Positions 17,981 to 26,029 of a DNA stretch of 64,000 bases are shown one piece after another. The stretch is from assembly GCA_013141075.1 (NCBI GenBank), contig JABFRQ010000001.1:124001-188000 (forward strand). The letters are read 5' to 3'. Under the pieces are notes generated by a model. That model searched no databases, was not told the origin of the DNA, and was given only the letters and a program-made list of their open reading frames with translations. How positions within the stretch are numbered: position 1 is the first letter of the stretch; the number at the start of each line of letters is the position of its first letter. The stretch comes from Methylotenera sp. (GTDB taxonomy: Bacteria; Pseudomonadota; Gammaproteobacteria; Burkholderiales; Methylophilaceae). A program made the translations under genes and the position numbers.

Positions 17981-18586
17981 TTACGAACCTGACTCCACAC
18001 TGCGCGGCCAAGGCTTATCGTGGCACACATCACAGCTTTCAAAGGTTATAAAGTGTGAGTTTGGCTTTTTTGTTGCGCCATTTTTGCCTGATAAATGGCA
18101 GTTGTTACAAGTTCTGGGCGTTACTTTTGCTTTATCGTGGCTAAATTCAGCTACCCAGTTTTTAGTGGTGTGGCAAACCGCGCAATCTAAAATGGTTTGC
18201 ACATGGTCGCTAGGCATTGCTTGCTTGTATGCGGCGTTGTGGCAGGTATCGCAACGTTGTGACGATACCGCTGAATGCTTAGTTTGGGCAGGTGTAAAGT
18301 TGCTGTCATTGTGGCAGCTTTCACAAGCAATGGCGCTCGTGGGAATATGTGTTTTAGACATTTGCTTGGCGGTAGGCATAGCGCCTGCATGACAGCCAGC
18401 GCAGGTTGTCGGTGCGGTTTCTGCAATCAATGCGCCCTGATGACAATTAGTACAAGTACATTTATTTTGAATATGTGCGCCAGTAATTTTCCAGCGTGTA
18501 TGTTCAACCCAACGCCCGTTACATGCTGATGTTGCTTGCGCAAGTGCTGGCAACATCAGCAATAAACAAAGTAACAGTTTTTTCAA
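17981..18586 (-). CDS. Periplasmic multiheme cytochrome c, seven CxxCH motifs
   Basis: The product (about 200 residues) contains seven CxxCH heme c sites: CTNCH, CAGCH, CESCH, CDTCH, CAVCH, CNNCH and CDVCH, with extra histidines as axial ligands. It resembles the cytochrome c3-like / doubled-CXXCH families used for electron transfer in the periplasm or at the cell surface. The frame is open from 18613, where no ATG is available and the start would be TTG. I prefer the TTG at 18586, giving MKKLLLCLLLMLPALAQA, a typical signal peptide. It follows the DUF4197 gene closely, so the two are likely cotranscribed. A long open frame on the opposite strand (17949-18392) is a shadow. Redox partner unknown. 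Confidence 0.88.
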   Translation of the reverse strand: MKKLLLCLLLMLPALAQATSACNGRWVEHTRWKITGAHIQNKCTCTNCHQGALIAETAPTTCAGCHAGAMPTAKQMSKTHIPTSAIACESCHNDSNFTPAQTKHSAVSSQRCDTCHNAAYKQAMPSDHVQTILDCAVCHTTKNWVAEFSHDKAKVTPRTCNNCHLSGKNGATKKPNSHFITFESCDVCHDKPWPRSVESGS

Positions 18587-18628
18587 AGCATCAGCCAAAG
18601 CCAGCAATAGCAAGCGGCTTACGATTGA

Positions 18629-19306
18629 TTACAACGCGCCAAACACCTTTTTCAGCAAGTTGCTGGCTTGACCAACTGGGTCTTGGCGAATGGCGGCTTC
18701 TTCTTTGGCTATCATTAAATACACGCCATCTAGCGCTTTTTTAGTGACATATTGGTTGATGTTAGCATCCTCACCTTTAATCAAGCCTAATTTACTGCCT
18801 TGCGCTGCATATTTGTTATAAGAATCAGCCAGTTGCACATTGGCAGTCGCTTTTTCTACAATCGGCAAAAACTTGGCGGCCATTTGCTCAGAAGTTGCTT
18901 TTTTGAAATATTGTGTGGCTGAATCTTGCGGGCCAGTCAAAATTGCTTTGGCATCTGCCAACGTCATTTTTTTAATTGAATCAACTAATAGCGTTTTGGC
19001 TTCTGGCACAGCCGCTTCTGCCGCGCGGTTCATTTTTAATACTAATTCGTCAGTTTGTTTGCCCATACCCATCATTTTCATGACTTTTTCAGCTTTTTTC
19101 AGTGATTTTGGTAGCGGAATTTTGACTTCTTTATTACCCAAAAAGCCATCTGCTGAACCTAATGAAGCAATCGCTTTGCCTACGCCTTGCGTAAGCGCTT
19201 CTTTTAAGCCGCCGCTGGCCTCTGCATTACTTAAATCGCTCACACTCAAGGCGTTGGCGTGCGTTGCGAATAAAACAAAACTTAAAGCGGTTATTAGTTT
19301 GCGCAT
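18629..19306 (-). CDS. DUF4197 periplasmic protein
   Basis: The 225-residue product has a signal peptide (MRKLITALSFVLFATHANA, cleavage near residue 19) and then the DUF4197 pattern (PF13852): SGGLKEALTQGVGKAIASLGSADGFLGNKEVKIPLPKSLKKAEKVMKMMGMGKQTDELVLKMNRAAEAAVPEA, MTLADAKAILTGPQDSATQYFKKATSE, and the C-terminal KALDGVYLMIAKEEAAIRQDPVGQASNLLKKVFGAL. It is an all-helical secreted protein of unknown function, common in proteobacteria. It is the first gene of a pair with the heptaheme cytochrome (the cytochrome frame begins within about 40 bases of its stop). Confidence 0.88.
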   Translation of the reverse strand: MRKLITALSFVLFATHANALSVSDLSNAEASGGLKEALTQGVGKAIASLGSADGFLGNKEVKIPLPKSLKKAEKVMKMMGMGKQTDELVLKMNRAAEAAVPEAKTLLVDSIKKMTLADAKAILTGPQDSATQYFKKATSEQMAAKFLPIVEKATANVQLADSYNKYAAQGSKLGLIKGEDANINQYVTKKALDGVYLMIAKEEAAIRQDPVGQASNLLKKVFGAL

Positions 19307-19429
19307 TTTAATCTCCAGTGAATGATGTGCTACATAAGCTTAACTTATATACCGACTAAGCATATTACAGATAACAATAATTTACACTAATTTTTCTGTA
19401 ATGCGCTGAAATGAGGTGATTTATAATAA

Positions 19430-19482
19430 AAAAGCACTGCCCTGCGAGCCGCATGGATATTGGCTCGCAGGGCAGTGCTTTT
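19430..19482 (-). terminator. Intrinsic terminator of glgP
   Basis: Two perfect 21-base arms (19430-19450 and 19462-19482) form a strong GC-rich hairpin with an 11-base loop. Read on the minus strand the hairpin ends in six T residues, right after the glgP stop at 19504. The outer A/T ends make it potentially bidirectional. Confidence 0.88.
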
Positions 19483-19503
19483 AATGGCATTTGAATACTT
19501 TAA

Positions 19504-22053
19504 TTAGCTTTTACTGGCCTTTGCGTGCCAAATATTATTCGCGTAATCGCTAATGGCACGATCACTTGAAAACTTAGCCATATTTGCCACGTTTAAAATC
19601 GCCATGCGTGTCCATTCGTCTTGATTTTGATACACGCTGGAAACTTTATCTTGCGTTTCAATGTAGCTTGCGTAATCGGCTAGTAGTAAATATTGGTCGC
19701 CATTATTGAGTAAATTATCAATAATCGGCTGGTAACGATTTGGCTCTTCTACCGAGAAAAAGCCGCTGCCTATCATATCTAACACTTCTTTTAGTGCGGG
19801 GTTATTGTTGTAATAATCACGCGGGTTATAGCCGTTGGCTTTAGTTTCCGCCACTTGCGGGGTAGTTAGGCCAAAAATAAAGATATTATCAATACCCACT
19901 TCTTCCATAATTTCCACATTGGCGCCATCTAAAGTGCCGATAGTTAGAGCGCCGTTTAGTGCCATTTTCATGTTGCCCGTGCCGCTAGCCTCGGTGCCTG
20001 CGGTAGAAATTTGCTCAGATAAATCACTGCCTGGGAATAGAATTTCAGCGGCTGAAACTTCATAATTGGGGTAATACACCACTTTTAGTTGGTCACCCAC
20101 GTGAATATCGTTGTTCACAATCAACGCCACATCGTTAATTAGGCGAATAATCTGTTTCGCCATCCAATAACCTGGTGCGGCTTTACCACCAAAAATCACT
20201 GTGCGTGGCGTAATATTTTTCTCGCCACTACGAATACGGTTGTACAAAGTAATCACGTGCAACACGTTGAGCAACTGGCGTTTATATTCGTGAATACGTT
20301 TAATTTGCACGTCAAACAAGCTATTTACATTGAGTTTAATGCCCGTTTTTTGCTCGATTTTATTGGCCAGCCGTACTTTATTGGCAAGTTTTACTGCCGC
20401 AAAAGCTTTTTTGAAATCCTTATCATTGGCCAATGGCGTAATTTTTTTAATTTGCGTCAGGTCTTTTTTAAAGCCTGCACCAATCGCGCTTTCAATTAAA
20501 GCGGTTAAACCAGGGTTAGCTTGGTTTAACCAGCGGCGCGGCGTAATGCCGTTGGTTACGTTGGTTAATTTACCTGGGTAAATACGGTCGAAGTCTGCAA
20601 ATAAAAATTCTTTTAGTAGTTCACTATGCAAGGCTGCCACGCCATTTACCGTGTGCGAACCAACTACCGCCAAATGCGCCATACGCACACGGCGGCCATG
20701 TGTTTCATCAATAATTGAAACGCGTGTGAGTAAATCTGCGTCACCTGGGAATTTATGATTCACCATGTGTAAAAATTCATCGTTAATTTTGTAGATAATT
20801 TCTAAATGGCGCGGCAACAAGCGGCCAAATAAATCTACAGACCATGTTTCTAGCGCTTCTGGCATGAGCGTGTGATTGGTGTAGGCGAAAATTTTATTCA
20901 CCAAAGCCCAAGATTGCGCCCAAGGTAAATGGTGGCAATCGACCAATTGATACATCATTTCGGCCACACCGATAGAAGGGTGCGTATCATTCAATTGAAT
21001 GGCAATTTTCTCTGGCAGAATATTCCAATCAGACTGTTTTTTGATTTCATGCGTGGTTAAAAAGCGACGCAAAATATCTTGAATAGACGCGGAAACAAAG
21101 AAATATTGTTGTTTTAAGCGCAACTCTTTACCCAATACCGAGGCATCATTTGGATAAAGCACTTTTGAAATATTTTCTGTTTCGTTGCGTTCTTCTACGG
21201 CTTTTTCATAGTTACCATCATTAAAATGGCGCAAATCAAACTCACGCGCGGCCTTGGCAGACCACAAACGTAAACTGTTTACGGTATCGCCACCAAAGCC
21301 TGGTACTGGCACATCGTAAGCCATTGCTACCACGTGTTCGCCATCAATCCAGTGCTGTTTTTCACCTTCTTCAGAGGAATATTTAACTAATTGGCCGTAA
21401 AACCGAATGTTAAAGGTGACTTCTGGGCGCTGAAACTCCCAAATATTGCCGTAGCGCAACCAATTATCTGGGTTTTCAACCTGCTGACCATTTTCAATGG
21501 TTTGCTTAAACATGCCGTATTCATAACGAATACCGTAACCTGTGGCGGGAATCGCCATCGTTGCCATAGAATCTAAAAAGCATGCAGCTAGACGGCCTAA
21601 ACCACCATTACCTAACGCAGCATCGGTTTCCATTTCAACCGTATTTTCTAATTCAAGCCCTAAACCTGCCAAACCTTCTTTTAATTCATCTTTAATGCCC
21701 AAATTTAGTGCAGCATTGCTCAACATGCGCCCGATTAAGAACTCTAATGATAAATAATAAACGCGTTTGGGGTCATCACGATAATAAGCTTCTGCCGTTT
21801 TAACCCAACGCTCTACTACGTGGTCGCGCACTGTGTAGCTCGATGCATCGTACCAATCTCTTGGCGTTGCGGCCTCACTAGTTTTAAAGCTAGAAAATAT
21901 CAAATGGTTCTGCAACGCCTGTTTTACTGGGGTAAGTTTAGGCATTACACTTGCTTTAGCCTTGCTTGCTTTCGTTGGCTTGGCTTTAGAAGCAACAGCA
22001 ACTTTTGTGACTTTTGCTTTAGATTTGGCGGGAGTTTTAGTTGGTGTTTTCAT
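19504..22053 (-). CDS. glgP: Glycogen/starch phosphorylase
   Basis: An 849-residue GT35 enzyme that releases glucose-1-phosphate from alpha-1,4-glucan. Visible family blocks: YYLSLEFLIGRMLSNAALNLG, DAALGNGGLGRLAACFLDSMAT, the 250-300 region, HLLPRHLEIIYKIN, VNGVAALHSELLK, TNGITPRRWL, RIHEYKRQLLN, and the PLP-binding TEASGTGNMKMALNGALTIGTLDGANVEI near the C-terminus. The core matches the usual 800-840 residues. The first 40 or so residues are an extra Lys/Ala/Pro-rich tail (repeats of AKAK, KASK, TPAKSKAK) without family resemblance. No other glycogen gene is in the window. A strong terminator follows, so it is the last gene of its transcript. Confidence 0.95.
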   Translation of the reverse strand: MKTPTKTPAKSKAKVTKVAVASKAKPTKASKAKASVMPKLTPVKQALQNHLIFSSFKTSEAATPRDWYDASSYTVRDHVVERWVKTAEAYYRDDPKRVYYLSLEFLIGRMLSNAALNLGIKDELKEGLAGLGLELENTVEMETDAALGNGGLGRLAACFLDSMATMAIPATGYGIRYEYGMFKQTIENGQQVENPDNWLRYGNIWEFQRPEVTFNIRFYGQLVKYSSEEGEKQHWIDGEHVVAMAYDVPVPGFGGDTVNSLRLWSAKAAREFDLRHFNDGNYEKAVEERNETENISKVLYPNDASVLGKELRLKQQYFFVSASIQDILRRFLTTHEIKKQSDWNILPEKIAIQLNDTHPSIGVAEMMYQLVDCHHLPWAQSWALVNKIFAYTNHTLMPEALETWSVDLFGRLLPRHLEIIYKINDEFLHMVNHKFPGDADLLTRVSIIDETHGRRVRMAHLAVVGSHTVNGVAALHSELLKEFLFADFDRIYPGKLTNVTNGITPRRWLNQANPGLTALIESAIGAGFKKDLTQIKKITPLANDKDFKKAFAAVKLANKVRLANKIEQKTGIKLNVNSLFDVQIKRIHEYKRQLLNVLHVITLYNRIRSGEKNITPRTVIFGGKAAPGYWMAKQIIRLINDVALIVNNDIHVGDQLKVVYYPNYEVSAAEILFPGSDLSEQISTAGTEASGTGNMKMALNGALTIGTLDGANVEIMEEVGIDNIFIFGLTTPQVAETKANGYNPRDYYNNNPALKEVLDMIGSGFFSVEEPNRYQPIIDNLLNNGDQYLLLADYASYIETQDKVSSVYQNQDEWTRMAILNVANMAKFSSDRAISDYANNIWHAKASKS

Positions 22054-22134
22054 AGAAACCTTAATTTATTACGAATAATATTGGATAACCTCAAGTGGTA
22101 TTCTAGCAAAAAATGTACCACCTATAAATGACTG

Positions 22135-23934
22135 TTACTTTAATAATTCTCGCAAGCCCCATTTTCCTTCACCAAGCAACTCAAGTTCTAGCGTGTGGAA
22201 ACCAAGCAAGCTACTGCGGTGACCAACGCTAACGATGATGGTTTGTGGCAATGACTGGCGCAATAATTGATACATTGCATATTCCAAACCTTCATCCATA
22301 GCTGAACTGGCCTCATCTAGAAATATCAATTTCGCTTGGCTCAGTAATGCACGGCCAATCGCCAAGCGTTGTTGTTCGCCCAGTGATAATATGCCACCCC
22401 AATCAGCCTCTTCATCAAGCCGCGCAACTAAATGTGCGAGTTGGCATTGACGTAATATATCGGCCGCTTCACTGCCATATTGCTTAGTTTCATCTTGTGT
22501 AGTTACGGGGTAATACAGCGCGGTGCGCAGTGTGCCAAGTGGCAAATAAGGTTTCTGCGGCAAAAATAAGGCTTGCTCTACGGGGAATGAAACATTACCT
22601 TCAGCATAAGGCCACAGGCCAGCAATGGCGCGCAGCAAGGTGGTTTTACCAATGCCTGACGCGCCGCGAATAATTAAAGTGTCACCCGCCGATAGCTTTA
22701 AATGTAGACTTTCTATCAATATTTGATTGGCTGGGGTGCAAACGGTGAGTGCATCAATCATCAAACCGTGTGGCATTGGTTGTAATTGTGCGGCTGGTAG
22801 TAGTTCTACCGCATCCATTGTTTCTAAAAAACCGCTTAAACGCGCTAGCACTGCTCGAAAACTGGCAAAGTTATCATAAGAACTACGAAAAAATGATAAG
22901 GCACCTTGCACTTCACCAAAAGCTTGCCCAGTCTGCATTACGTCACCCAAGGTAATTTGCTTACTAAATAACCGTGGCGCTTGCACAATAAATGGAAAAA
23001 CAACCGCCGCTTGACTCACCGTAAAATTAAACCCTTGAAACTTCAGCGAACGAAAAACAATCGCCCAAGCATTGCGAATAACATCAGCAAAGCGTGTGAG
23101 TAAATTTCCCTGCTCTATTTTTTCACCTCTAAAAAAAGCAATGCTTTCGCCATATTCACGCACGCGGATTAAAGCGTAACGAAAGTTAGCATTAAATTGC
23201 TCATCTTTAAAATTAAGCGCTATGAGCGGTCTGCCAAGCTTTACGGCAAAAATGGTGGCGATAAAAACGTAGATATAGACTAAAAACACCATTGCACGTG
23301 GAATTTCTATGCCAAATATCGCCAACGCCCCTGATAAGCCCCACAAAATAAGCGTGAATGAAACCAGCGAAACTACGGAATTTAACAGACCCATTGATAG
23401 GCTTAGTGTTCTATTCACAAAACTATCTACATCTTGTTGAATCCGCTGATCTGGGTTGTCGGCATTTGAAGTGGCGAACTGACTACGATAATAACTCTGC
23501 TGCGCTAACCAGCGCGTCATCATAAAATCTGTAAGCCAAACGCGCCAGCGAATTTGAAAAGATTGTTGTAAATAGAAATCGAGCAAAGAACGCCCAACAT
23601 GAATGGTCGCAAGCACGGAAAACACCAAAAGCATAAACCAAAAGGCTTTGGCATCCAGCTTTTGTAACGCCGTATAAAAGCCGTTATACCAAAACGAAAA
23701 CAGCACATTCATACGCACTGAAAATAGCGTCATCAACACAATCACCGCCAGTGTGACGAACGGTGCTTTACTGCGTGCGGGGCTAAAATACGGCCAAGCG
23801 ATAAGCTTAAATTGACGCCCCCAACTCGTCCACCGCGCCAATGCCGCTATGATTAAACATAGTCCAATGATGCTAAAAATAAAGGCCTTACCCAGCCAGA
23901 TGATGCTGGCTAGCAGCTCGTGATTCCAATCCAT
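22135..23934 (-). CDS. ABC transporter, fused membrane and ATPase domains (SbmA/BacA/YddA type)
   Basis: The 599-residue product has an N-terminal membrane domain (about residues 1-330, six hydrophobic segments, ABC_membrane_2 family, PF06472) and a C-terminal ATPase with Walker A (GASGIGKTTLLR), signature LSLGEQQRLAIGRAL, Walker B (KLIFLDEASSAMDEG) and the switch histidine (SVGHR). This fused type includes E. coli YddA, mycobacterial BacA and the peroxisomal ALD transporters. Suggested substrates are peptides, vitamin B12 or fatty acyl compounds, and none can be chosen here. As a homodimer it would form a full exporter or importer in the inner membrane. The gene is 81 bases upstream of glgP on the same strand. 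Confidence 0.88.
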   Translation of the reverse strand: MDWNHELLASIIWLGKAFIFSIIGLCLIIAALARWTSWGRQFKLIAWPYFSPARSKAPFVTLAVIVLMTLFSVRMNVLFSFWYNGFYTALQKLDAKAFWFMLLVFSVLATIHVGRSLLDFYLQQSFQIRWRVWLTDFMMTRWLAQQSYYRSQFATSNADNPDQRIQQDVDSFVNRTLSLSMGLLNSVVSLVSFTLILWGLSGALAIFGIEIPRAMVFLVYIYVFIATIFAVKLGRPLIALNFKDEQFNANFRYALIRVREYGESIAFFRGEKIEQGNLLTRFADVIRNAWAIVFRSLKFQGFNFTVSQAAVVFPFIVQAPRLFSKQITLGDVMQTGQAFGEVQGALSFFRSSYDNFASFRAVLARLSGFLETMDAVELLPAAQLQPMPHGLMIDALTVCTPANQILIESLHLKLSAGDTLIIRGASGIGKTTLLRAIAGLWPYAEGNVSFPVEQALFLPQKPYLPLGTLRTALYYPVTTQDETKQYGSEAADILRQCQLAHLVARLDEEADWGGILSLGEQQRLAIGRALLSQAKLIFLDEASSAMDEGLEYAMYQLLRQSLPQTIIVSVGHRSSLLGFHTLELELLGEGKWGLRELLK

Positions 23935-24112
23935 CTTAATTATTCCTTATTGTGTAGATTGCACTGCGCAATTATCTAAAGCTGCCATTTTTAAGGTTAT
24001 ATAACAATTTACTACGTATCAATACTCCAGCATTAAAGCCTCGTTCAAATAAATTGCACAATCATTATACTCAACTTTTAAATACATTTTTTGTTGAAAA
24101 CATTACGCATAC

Positions 24113-24142
24113 TTGACACTCTGTTTTGCAGAGTAATATACT
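24113..24142 (+). promoter_or_regulatory. Strong sigma70-type promoter of the 24172-26746 operon
   Basis: A perfect -35 TTGACA (24113-24118) and a -10 TATACT (24137-24142) are separated by 18 bases, about 30 bases before the first start codon. Both boxes are embedded in a double palindromic operator. A start point near 24149 would fall in the second operator. Confidence 0.8.
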
Positions 24143-24156
24143 CTGCAAAACAGAGT
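24118..24156 (+). promoter_or_regulatory. Two tandem palindromic operators inside the promoter
   Basis: The sequence ACTCTG-N5-CAGAGT occurs twice, at 24118-24134 and 24140-24156, with a 5-base spacer. Each unit is itself a perfect 6+6 dyad, and the two units (spacers TTTTG and CAAAA) form together a perfect 17-base inverted repeat. Their centres are 22 bases apart, about two helical turns, so two dimers would sit on the same DNA face. The first unit lies between -35 and -10, the second covers -10 and the start point. This is what an autorepressor site looks like; the winged-helix regulator encoded at 25690 is the natural candidate. Confidence 0.82.
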
Positions 24157-24171
24157 TAAATGAGGTTAATG

Positions 24172-25203
24172 ATGACTAACAATGCAAACCAACAAATTAA
24201 CGCGATTCACAACATGCTTTCAAATGGGCATCGTAACTTGCGCATGGAGGCACATAGCTTGTGGCTATGGGGCCTATCTGGCGGGTTGTTATTGGCAATT
24301 AGCGACCATATTTTAACTGCGTCACAAATTCCCGACTTACATCTACGCCCATTTGCTTGGCTAGCATTGCTTATCGTTGTATTTGGTGGCGTTGCCATTG
24401 CTGATTGGCGTTTAACCAAAAAAGTGAAGGCCACGCGTGACGAGTCATGGTCATTTATTCATCGGCAAATTATTAAAGTGTGGTGGCTGCTCATCAGCAT
24501 AGGGGTTCTGCTCACGTTTGCGATATTTTTCTTTGGTGGTGGCTATATGATCTATTCCGCATGGATTATATTAGTTGGCCTAGGGCTGTTTATACACGGC
24601 TTGTTTTCAGATGAAATGCTAGAATGGGCTGGCGGCGCTTTATTGATTATTGGCATTTTATGTCTAAGTTTTAAGCTACCTTACCAATCAATGAAATGGA
24701 TAGCCGCCTCGATATTTGCTGTAGGACTACCGCTACTCGCCATTATTATCAATCAACAAAAAATTGCTTGGCAAAAATTAGCTTGTTTATTGGCTTGGCT
24801 ATTAGTGACCATATTGCCGCCCATACTAACATTGCGATTGATTTCTAATACAGCACCTGATGTACCCGTGATTTCGTTAGCGCAATTTAAGGCACAGCAA
24901 TCCGTTGTAAAAACGCAGATTGTGACGATTCCTGAAAACACGCTAATTCCTGTCAACATTCAACTCACTGGTGATTTGTTTAAAAACAATCCAAACCTGA
25001 TATTGCCACTTCAACTCAACAAAACCATTGAAATGGTCATGGTAGATGGCAAACCAACTCGCCAAGTGAGGTTTGCAGGCGATAGCTGGCGCCATGCTAA
25101 TGAAGCAGGCTGGGTGCATATTCCGTGGATAAAAGCAGAAATGACGCCCAGCGCCACCCCTGAAATTACCACCAGCTTAATTGTGAATCTACAAGAAAAA
25201 TAG
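24172..25203 (+). CDS. Uncharacterised multi-pass membrane protein
   Basis: I cannot name this protein (343 residues from ATG 24172, which has GAGG six bases upstream; ATG at 24160 and 24169 are alternatives). It has an N-terminal amphipathic segment (NQQINAIHNMLSNGHRNLRMEAHSLWLWG), then about eight hydrophobic segments in the first 230 residues, and a C-terminal hydrophilic domain of about 110 residues (from PDVPVISLAQFK to VNLQEK) that looks beta-rich and contains a Pro-bounded loop (VTIPENTLIPVNIQLTG). The double operator directly upstream and the regulator gene three genes down suggest an inducible envelope function. It may sense or alter the membrane, but this is a guess. Confidence 0.75.
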   Translation: MTNNANQQINAIHNMLSNGHRNLRMEAHSLWLWGLSGGLLLAISDHILTASQIPDLHLRPFAWLALLIVVFGGVAIADWRLTKKVKATRDESWSFIHRQIIKVWWLLISIGVLLTFAIFFFGGGYMIYSAWIILVGLGLFIHGLFSDEMLEWAGGALLIIGILCLSFKLPYQSMKWIAASIFAVGLPLLAIIINQQKIAWQKLACLLAWLLVTILPPILTLRLISNTAPDVPVISLAQFKAQQSVVKTQIVTIPENTLIPVNIQLTGDLFKNNPNLILPLQLNKTIEMVMVDGKPTRQVRFAGDSWRHANEAGWVHIPWIKAEMTPSATPEITTSLIVNLQEK

Positions 25204-25273
25204 AATTTTTATAGAATATTTAACGTCTACTTTTATTTCCAACAACCTGCTTTTTCAAACTAAGGAGATTTTT

Positions 25274-25669
25274 ATGTCTAAAGTAATTTACCCCGTTTTA
25301 ATCAGTGCAATTATTTCAATGAGTGGTTGTGCCAGCTTAACGACACCAAGCGCACAAAGCTTGTCGCAAGTGCCTGTTGTGAAGTTTGGTGAAGCCGCTC
25401 CAAGCGACCATATAACCCTCTATCCAGCAGGAGCTAGTTTACCTGTGCTTACCTCAGTTAAAGGTTCGTTGTTTGAAAAAACGGATGAATCTACACTCAA
25501 CGTTACACTTAAAAAGAACCTGTATGTGTACAAACAGTGGGTAAGTTTTGATGGTAAAAGTTGGATGACTGGTAACAAAGCGATCACTGGCAATATTTTA
25601 ATGACCTTGCCTGGTGAAAAAAATGGTCAAGATGCTGGCACATTAAGTGCCGAATTTAACCTAAAATAA
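25274..25669 (+). CDS. Small lipoprotein of unknown function
   Basis: A 131-residue precursor with an excellent ribosome site (AAGGAG, 6 bases before ATG) and a lipobox SMSGC with the lipidated cysteine at residue 19. The mature region (from AS-LTTPSAQ) is probably beta-rich with no further membrane segment: VVKFGEAAPSDHITLYPAGASLPVLTSVKGSLFEK, TLKKNLYVYKQWVSFDGKSW. Sequence features identify no known family to me. It is the second gene of the operator-controlled cluster, 70 bases after the membrane protein and 20 bases before the regulator, so all three are probably one transcript. Confidence 0.75.
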   Translation: MSKVIYPVLISAIISMSGCASLTTPSAQSLSQVPVVKFGEAAPSDHITLYPAGASLPVLTSVKGSLFEKTDESTLNVTLKKNLYVYKQWVSFDGKSWMTGNKAITGNILMTLPGEKNGQDAGTLSAEFNLK

Positions 25670-25689
25670 GCACATTAAAACAAACTAAT

Positions 25690-26025
25690 ATGAACGAATT
25701 AGACGCACTGTTACACCAACCTCTACGCACCCAAGTTGTGGCATTTTTGGCGGGTGCGGGAGAGGTGACATTTACCGAACTTAAGCAAAGGTTGGATGTT
25801 TCTGACGGCAATCTAGAGTCGCATTTAAAAAAATTGATTGCAGCGGAATACGTGATGGTAAGAAAAGAATCTGGCCAAGGTCGCCCACAAACTTACTATG
25901 CTTTAACAACTATAGGCAACACAGCATTGCAAAACTACGTGCTAGTGTTGCAACAGCTATTAACCAATGACCAAGCTAGCAAACCCTCATTTTTTGAAAT
26001 AATGACGCCAGTGAAAGGCAACTAA
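25690..26025 (+). CDS. Winged-helix transcriptional regulator (PF13601-like)
   Basis: The 111-residue product is a compact winged helix-turn-helix protein. The helices are LLHQPLRTQVVAFLAGAGEVTFTELKQRLDVSDGNLESHLKKLIAAEYVMVRKESGQGRPQTYYALTTIGNTALQNYVLVLQQLL. The HTH is in TFTELKQRLDVSDGNLESHLKKL, and the wing is the GRPQTYY hairpin. This is the ArsR/MarR-related type called HTH_34 (winged-helix DNA-binding domain). It has no effector domain and no cysteines in the HTH, so it would respond through its dimer interface or C-terminal tail. Homologues are often encoded next to a membrane protein they control. I infer that it binds the ACTCTG-N5-CAGAGT sites at 24118 and represses its own operon. 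Confidence 0.85.
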   Translation: MNELDALLHQPLRTQVVAFLAGAGEVTFTELKQRLDVSDGNLESHLKKLIAAEYVMVRKESGQGRPQTYYALTTIGNTALQNYVLVLQQLLTNDQASKPSFFEIMTPVKGN

Positions 26026-26029
26026 GGCA

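Noticed and set aside
17949-18392. Open plus-strand frame of 147 codons, rich in Trp and Cys
   Set aside because: It is the complement of the heptaheme cytochrome, whose seven CxxCH motifs prove the minus strand is coding.
22093-22124. Weak hairpin (AAGTGGTA...TACCACCT) between the ABC transporter and glgP
   Set aside because: No T-run follows and arms are short, so I did not list it as a terminator.
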